DNA of 16,790 bases, from contig QNZT01000110.1 of assembly GCA_003978455.1 (NCBI GenBank), positions 1 to 16,790 of the forward strand. The letters run 5' to 3'. Position numbers and translations under genes: made by a program. Shown here piece after piece: positions 12,989-16,790 of this stretch; position 1 is the stretch's first letter; each line of letters opens with the position of its first letter. Below the pieces are notes generated by a model. That model was given only the letters and a program-made list of their open reading frames with translations. It was not told the origin of the DNA and made no database searches. Origin of the DNA: Sulfurospirillum sp. (GTDB lineage Bacteria; Campylobacterota; Campylobacteria; Campylobacterales; QNZT01).

Positions 12989-13687
12989 TTAGTCTTCTTC
13001 ACCCTGCTCTTGCATTCTCTCTTTTTTTAGGATTTTGAGGTATTTTTTCGCTTTGATCTCTTCATGACGATAGACGACGTGGGTGGCGACGCCGCGTTTA
13101 CACATCTCTTCGACATCCATCCAAAAATCTTTGCCAATGATCATCTCTTCAAATTCGTCATCGCTTAAAAAGCCTTTTTCGACAATCATATCTTTGAAAA
13201 ATTTACGAAGCAGTCTGTCTTTGTGGTCGAGTCGTACTTTGATCTCTGTACCTTTTCCGCTGACAGCCCAGGAGTAGTTGTGAAACATCAGATCCGAATA
13301 GGGATAGACCACCCTGCGATCCGCCATACAAAAAAGTAGCGCGCCCATACTGTAACCGTGGTTGTCGAGGTAGGCGTGGGTACGTTTGGGAAATTTTTCT
13401 CTCATGAGATTGTAAAACTGCAACCCTTCATTGACCGATCCGCCGCCGGAGTTGATGCGAATCTCCAGTATATCCTCATTTCCAGCCTGACGCAACTCGT
13501 TGAAAACAGAGTGCAGTCCCCTCTTCAACTCCTTGAAGCGTTCTATATATAGTGTATAGATTTTATATTTGGGGCGATACTGGTAAATATGTTTTTTACG
13601 ATCCAGTACACGTTTGCTTTCAGGAACAGTTCTGACAAACAGAGTGTGCTGTTCACTGCTGATCTCGTTGGGCTTTTTGACTTCCAT
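12989..13687 (-). CDS. ClpP-fold (crotonase-like) serine protease, solitary
   Basis: 232 residues from the ATG at 13685-13687. The frame is open to a TTG at 13708, but the AAAGGA site lies between the two, so the ATG is used. The ClpP-like core is about 40-205: RINSGGGSVNEGLQFYNLM, then nucleophile Ser113 in GYSMGALLF, His136 in DLMFHNYS and a probable Asp187 in GKDFWMD. The Ser-His and His-Asp spacings (23 and 51) are close to those of ClpP, so the triad appears complete. The N-terminal 40 residues and basic C-terminal tail (KAKKYLKILKKERM) are not typical of housekeeping ClpP; phage-type Clp-like proteases share this divergence. No Clp ATPase or phage gene is nearby. Substrate unknown. A weak -10 (TAAAAT, 13715-13720) precedes it. 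Confidence 0.85.
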   Translation of the reverse strand: MEVKKPNEISSEQHTLFVRTVPESKRVLDRKKHIYQYRPKYKIYTLYIERFKELKRGLHSVFNELRQAGNEDILEIRINSGGGSVNEGLQFYNLMREKFPKRTHAYLDNHGYSMGALLFCMADRRVVYPYSDLMFHNYSWAVSGKGTEIKVRLDHKDRLLRKFFKDMIVEKGFLSDDEFEEMIIGKDFWMDVEEMCKRGVATHVVYRHEEIKAKKYLKILKKERMQEQGEED

Positions 13688-13795
13688 ATGGCTTTTTTTC
13701 CTTTGCAAAAGGATATTTTAGCTTAATTTAAATTAAAAGTAAAGATAAGTTGTAATAAAAATAATAAAGTTAAACTATTTGAAGATATTTCGGAG

Positions 13796-13943
13796 GTAAG
13801 TACTTACAGGGGTTCTTCCCTGTAAGCGAATATATGCAAAATCATTGTCCTTAAGACAATTCAAGCGCGGTTCATCTGCGCGTGAGCCCTGCGCTGAGCA
13901 GAACATAGCGTTAGCGTAGCATTTGGGACTTTGTTCCAAATGC
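13796..13943. repeat. Cluster of hairpins in the gap between rpsR and the ClpP-like gene
   Basis: The gap 13688-13965 has no gene. It contains a perfect 12-bp palindrome GTAAGTACTTAC (13796-13807) and a 9-bp hairpin CTTACAGGG (13803-13811) / CCCTGTAAG (13818-13826). A 6-bp hairpin ATTGTC (13844-13849) / GACAAT (13855-13860) and an 11-bp hairpin GCATTTGGGAC (13919-13929) / GTTCCAAATGC (13933-13943) with one G.T pair follow. A GC-rich stretch lies between (13864-13915). None is followed by a T-run, so a simple terminator is not evident. The remaining part (13720-13790) is A/T-rich promoter-like DNA. Confidence 0.5.
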
Positions 13944-13965
13944 GTCAACTTAATGGTATCTCTGG

Positions 13966-14229
13966 CTATTTCAGATCTGCGAAAGGATTGTCGATCACTT
14001 TCTTTCTGCTGGCCACATATGGTACGATCGCCGCATGTCTTGCTCTTTTGATCGCCTGCTCTACCATCTCCTGATGTTTTTTACAGTTTCCTGTCAAACG
14101 CCTTGGCATGATTTTGTATCTCTCTGAGAGTGAAAATTTAAAAGCGCTTGGATTTTTATAGTCTAAAAAATCGACTTTCGCTTCACAGTATCTGCAATAT
14201 TTTTTTGAATATTTTCTTCTTTCTGCCAT
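13966..14229 (-). CDS. rpsR: 30S ribosomal protein S18
   Basis: 87 residues with the S18 core (FKFSLSERYKIMPRRLTGNCKKHQEMVEQAIKRARHAAIVPYV). The N-terminal CRYC pair plus Cys49 in TGNC suggest the zinc-binding form. S18 pairs with S6 on the 30S platform. AAGGA precedes the start; the gene is the third of rpsF-ssb-rpsR and ends this ribosomal operon. Confidence 0.97.
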   Translation of the reverse strand: MAERRKYSKKYCRYCEAKVDFLDYKNPSAFKFSLSERYKIMPRRLTGNCKKHQEMVEQAIKRARHAAIVPYVASRKKVIDNPFADLK

Positions 14230-14273
14230 TTTATATTCCTTATCGTATCTTAATATAGTCTCTTCATGAAACC

Positions 14274-14795
14274 CTAAAACGGGATTTCGTCGTCATCCAG
14301 ATTGATCTCCGGAATCTTCTCTTCCTGCGGTGCCGGTGTGCTTTGCGGTGCATTGTAGCTGTTCTGCTGTGGCGCAGGCGCTGTGTTTTGCTGATATCCG
14401 CCGCTCTGCTGACCGCCGCCGAAGTTCTCCTGCTGTGGATATCCACCCTGGTTTCCGCCGGGATTGCTTCCTTTGGAGTCGAGCATCGTCATGTTCTCTA
14501 CTGTGATAGAGTGTTTGCTTCGCTTTCCACCGTTCTGGTCTTCCCATGTGTCGTATTTCAGACGCCCCTCGACTAAAACTTTGGAACCTTTGCGAAGGTA
14601 CTGGTTAGCGATTTCCGCGGTACGACCGAAAAAGGTAAGATCCACAAAACAGACCTCCTCTTTTTGCTGACCGTCGGCGCTTTTAAACTTTCTGCTGGTA
14701 GCGATGCCGGTATTTCCGACTGCGGTACCACTGGGGGTATAGCGAAGCTCTATATCTCTTGTGAGATTGCCCACAAGTATCACTTTATTGAACAT
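14274..14795 (-). CDS. ssb: Single-stranded DNA-binding protein
   Basis: 173 residues. The OB-fold (about 1-105) starts MFNKVILVGNLTRDIELRYTP and includes FFGRTAEIANQYLRKGSKVLVEGRL and the TWEDQNGGKRS turn. A Gly/Gln/Pro-rich linker follows (about 112-160), then the conserved acidic tip DDDEIPF that recruits replication and repair partners. It is a normal bacterial SSB, working as a tetramer at forks. AAAGGA lies 7 bases before the start. It sits between rpsF and rpsR, the widespread bacterial order, and is probably co-transcribed with both. Confidence 0.97.
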   Translation of the reverse strand: MFNKVILVGNLTRDIELRYTPSGTAVGNTGIATSRKFKSADGQQKEEVCFVDLTFFGRTAEIANQYLRKGSKVLVEGRLKYDTWEDQNGGKRSKHSITVENMTMLDSKGSNPGGNQGGYPQQENFGGGQQSGGYQQNTAPAPQQNSYNAPQSTPAPQEEKIPEINLDDDEIPF

Positions 14796-14810
14796 GAAAT
14801 TATCCTTTGC

Positions 14811-15245
14811 TTATTCAGCAGCACTCTCTTCTTTTGTTTCGGTAGCTTCTGTCGCCGCAGGTGCTTCTGCCGCAGCTTCACTCTCTTTTGGTGCCGGTTG
14901 CTCTTCTTTTTTGTTAAATGTACCCTTGACCAGTTTTTCCCAGTTGGCGATCTCACCTTTGTTGACATATTTTACATTTAAAAATCTGATCACTTCTTCG
15001 GTGAATCTGAGGTTTCTCAGGATCTCATCGATCACTGCCGGATCGGCTTTGTAGTAGATAACGTAGTAGTGTCCTCTCTCGAATTTCTCAATTTCGTAGG
15101 CAAGTTTTCTGACACCCATGTCATTGATGCTTGCGATTTCGCAACCGTTTTTCTCTAAAATTCCCTTGACGTATTCGAAACGTTCCTGTGTCTCTTCTTC
15201 CGTCAGAGTCGGCTTTAACACGAACAGTAGTTCATAATGTCTCAT
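14811..15245 (-). CDS. rpsF: 30S ribosomal protein S6
   Basis: 144 residues from the ATG at 15243-15245, which has AAGGAG at good spacing; the frame also runs back to a TTG at 15269, upstream of that ribosome site, and is not used. MRHYELLFVLKPTLTEEE begins the S6 ferredoxin-like fold, with KLAYEIEKFERGHYYVIYYKA and FLNVKY later. The last 30-35 residues are an Ala/Glu-rich acidic extension, longer than in E. coli S6 and common among epsilonproteobacteria. S6 binds S18 on the 30S platform. First gene of rpsF-ssb-rpsR. Confidence 0.97.
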   Translation of the reverse strand: MRHYELLFVLKPTLTEEETQERFEYVKGILEKNGCEIASINDMGVRKLAYEIEKFERGHYYVIYYKADPAVIDEILRNLRFTEEVIRFLNVKYVNKGEIANWEKLVKGTFNKKEEQPAPKESEAAAEAPAATEATETKEESAAE

Positions 15246-15269
15246 CTGATTTCTCCTTGTGGTTTTCAA

Positions 15270-15337
15270 GCTCTTTTTTCGACAAAAAGAGCAAGGTTAT
15301 TTGTCCTCTGATTTGAGGTGATCGCGATTCTACTATA
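15270..15337 (-). promoter_or_regulatory. Promoter and leader of the rpsF operon
   Basis: On the minus strand TATAGT (15332-15337) overlaps the holA stop codon and could be a -10. The following leader has a small CCTC/GAGG hairpin (15305-15318) and a perfect 9-bp hairpin, GCTCTTTTT (15270-15278) / AAAAAGAGC (15284-15292) with a 5-base loop, about 25 bases before the rpsF start. S6:S18 autoregulation of rpsF leaders is known in several bacteria, but the CCG-bearing motif described there is not apparent here. Confidence 0.4.
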
Positions 15338-16313
15338 AAAATGTTTGAAGTTTTATTAAACAAGAGATTAGATAACTGTTTTTGTCGATCTGCTGTGCAT
15401 ATTTGAGTGCATGTTCACATGAAAGCAGGTGCTCCAGCAGTTTTTTATAGAGCGGCAATTTGAACTTGATACTCATCGCCGCACGCTCCTTGACCAGCTG
15501 GGGCGGCAGCGGATACCCCAAAATCTCCACCGCATCGTAGCGCCCGTGCACTTTGATGTAGATATGAAACATCATCAGCTGTGTGACATAGGCGGTGATG
15601 GCATTGATGATGCGTATCTCATCGCTTCCGGCACCATCCAGAACTCGCATCAAATCCTCTTTGATATCCTCTTTTTGCAACAGCTTCATGATAAATGTGT
15701 CTAGAGAGAGGCTTCCCATGCCGTACACATGGGTGTCAATATCGGAAACGGTGACCGGTTTGCCCAGCAGGGAGAGTTTTTCCAGTTCATTCATACAGAG
15801 CGAGAGCTCTTCGTTTTGCAACACGAAGAGATGCTGAAGCGCAAAGTTTTCGATCTGTAGCTGCAAACGGTTTGCCTCTTCCCTCATGAAAGCGATCGCT
15901 TCACCCATATTGGGTTTGAAGAAGCGCACGAAATCCCCGCCTTTTTTCTTCGTAAACGATTTGGCGATATCCCTGGCGACACGGTCATCCCCGCTGAAGT
16001 GAAGCAAAAAGTAACTACTCGGATTTTTCTGTGTCATTGCGACAAGTGCATCGAGCTCCTTTTTGGGAATCTTTTTGTCGCTGCGGATATAGAGCACGCT
16101 CACATCCCCGAAAAGCGAAGGCTGGGAGATGTGGTTTTTGGCACTCTCAAAGTGATATTCGTCAAAATAGAAGGAGAGGATATGCTCTTTCTCAGCCCAG
16201 AGCGGCAGGATTTTTTTGGCGTAGAAGTCGGTAAAAAACGGTTCACCGTAAAGCAGCAGCGCGGAGGGAAGTTTTCCCTGCGCGATCAGCGTGTCGAGAT
16301 CCCTTTTATACAT
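15333..16313 (-). CDS. holA: DNA polymerase III delta subunit (clamp loader)
   Basis: 326 residues from the ATG at 16311-16313, which overlaps the rnr stop by 8 bases; the frame is open further upstream, but that lies inside rnr. The protein has the HolA pattern: LPSALLLYGEPFFTDFYAKKI at the start (degenerate P-loop region), LFGDVSVLYIRSDKKIPKKELDAL, a FFKPNMGEAIAFMREEANRLQLQIE domain II, NEELSLCMNELEKLSLL, and a helical C-terminal collar domain. Delta opens the sliding clamp. The family is poorly conserved in epsilonproteobacteria, so the call leans on synteny (rnr-holA-rpsF) as well as motifs. No strong ribosome site is seen, suggesting coupling to rnr. Confidence 0.88.
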   Translation of the reverse strand: MYKRDLDTLIAQGKLPSALLLYGEPFFTDFYAKKILPLWAEKEHILSFYFDEYHFESAKNHISQPSLFGDVSVLYIRSDKKIPKKELDALVAMTQKNPSSYFLLHFSGDDRVARDIAKSFTKKKGGDFVRFFKPNMGEAIAFMREEANRLQLQIENFALQHLFVLQNEELSLCMNELEKLSLLGKPVTVSDIDTHVYGMGSLSLDTFIMKLLQKEDIKEDLMRVLDGAGSDEIRIINAITAYVTQLMMFHIYIKVHGRYDAVEILGYPLPPQLVKERAAMSIKFKLPLYKKLLEHLLSCEHALKYAQQIDKNSYLISCLIKLQTFL

Positions 16314-16790
16314 CTTTTTCGAGCCACTCCGATATCTTGCCGATGATTTTTGCCGCGGGGATATGTACTTCGACGATCTCAACTTTCACATCAGCGAAGA
16401 GATCGACATCGTGGTCGAGCAGAAATGCCCTGGCTCCGATCAGAAGCCCCTCTTCAAAGTGGGCTATCGGGGTGCGTTCATCATCGGTGATACGCGCTTT
16501 GAACGCTTCACCCTGATGTTTTGCGGCATAGCGCGCATACTTTCTGTCCATAAAGTCCCACGCCACTTTCGCCGCTTCACGCTCCAGTTCGCTTACTCGA
16601 TATCCTGCAGGATAAACTTCTGCGTCTTTTCGTCGTGCTGTTTGATGGCGCGCAGCAACCGGTGGACGATCAGATCGCTGTAACGCCGGATAGGCGAAGT
16701 GAAGTGGGTATAATGTTCAAACCCCAGCCCGAAATGCCCCTTGTTTTCATGATCATAGACCGCCTGCTGCTGCGCACGGATGATCAGTTT
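16306..16790 (-). pseudogene. rnr: Ribonuclease R, 3' part, with a frameshift (5' part outside the window)
   Basis: From the window edge the minus strand encodes RNase R catalytic sequence: HENKGHFGLGFEHYTHFTSPIRRYSDLIVHRLL, 65 codons ending ILQDIE and a TAA at 16593-16595. Immediately after, in another frame, the family continues: VSELEREAAKVAWDFMDRKYARY and a short S1-like domain (AFKARITDDERTPIAHF...VEIVEV), ending at 16306 inside the holA start. The two parts fit the RNase R order with at most one codon missing, so a net loss of one base (or four) near 16595-16605 best explains the break. RNase R is a processive 3'-5' exoribonuclease; the S1 part helps bind RNA. This could be a sequencing error, a true mutation or, less likely, frameshifting: no slippery run is visible. 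Confidence 0.85.

Noticed and set aside
13796..13943. CRISPR-like array
   Set aside because: The inverted repeats differ from each other, and there is no regular repeat-spacer spacing and no cas gene.

Overview
The window looks like a chromosome segment of an epsilonproteobacterium (Campylobacterota), most likely a free-living sulfur/hydrogen-oxidising type related to Sulfurovum or Sulfurimonas. The evidence is gene content and order: rnr-holA-rpsF-ssb-rpsR on the minus strand at the right end matches the order I know from Helicobacter, and htrA followed by an OmpR-type regulator and a histidine kinase matches the htrA-cprR-cprS order of Campylobacter jejuni. Promoters are mostly extended -10 boxes without a clear -35, which also fits the group. 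No tRNA, rRNA, CRISPR array, insertion sequence or prophage was seen.

Layout. 1-155 (-) is the start of a lipoprotein gene. 340-1197 (+) holds rpsU with its terminator and a small exported protein that looks like a cysteine-free thioredoxin fold. 1417-4722 (+) is htrA plus a two-component system: an envelope-stress protease with its probable regulators. 4715-6175 (+) carries an extended -10 promoter, a 114-nt strongly self-complementary leader, and an NfeD/SPFH membrane pair. These meet, with a 3-base gap, a compact minus-strand operon of seven genes (12038 down to 6179): exported rhodanese, exported triple-PilJ-domain protein, a small chimeric gene, a second exported rhodanese, a membrane LysM protein, a DHH phosphoesterase and a membrane M23 endopeptidase. 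A bactofilin gene diverges from this operon at 12177, so M23, LysM and bactofilin, all cell-wall or cell-shape functions, sit around the rhodanese/PilJ block. 12989-13687 (-) is a solitary ClpP-fold protease. A hairpin-rich gap (13796-13943) follows, then rpsR, ssb, rpsF, holA and the frameshifted 3' end of rnr.

The most unusual part is 9076-12038. A signal-peptide rhodanese and a secreted protein made of three PilJ/NarX-type sensor domains, with no signalling domain, are translationally coupled (ATGA overlap). The pair appears to have been duplicated and then partly deleted. This left an intact-looking 107-codon gene that joins the N-terminal domain of one family (about 55 of 77 residues identical) to the last 30 residues of the other (18 of 30). 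The two complete rhodanese copies differ at key cysteines. I know of no described system of this form; a periplasmic sulfur-transfer or sensing module is a guess.

Second in interest are the structured 5' leader of nfeD and the frameshift in rnr.
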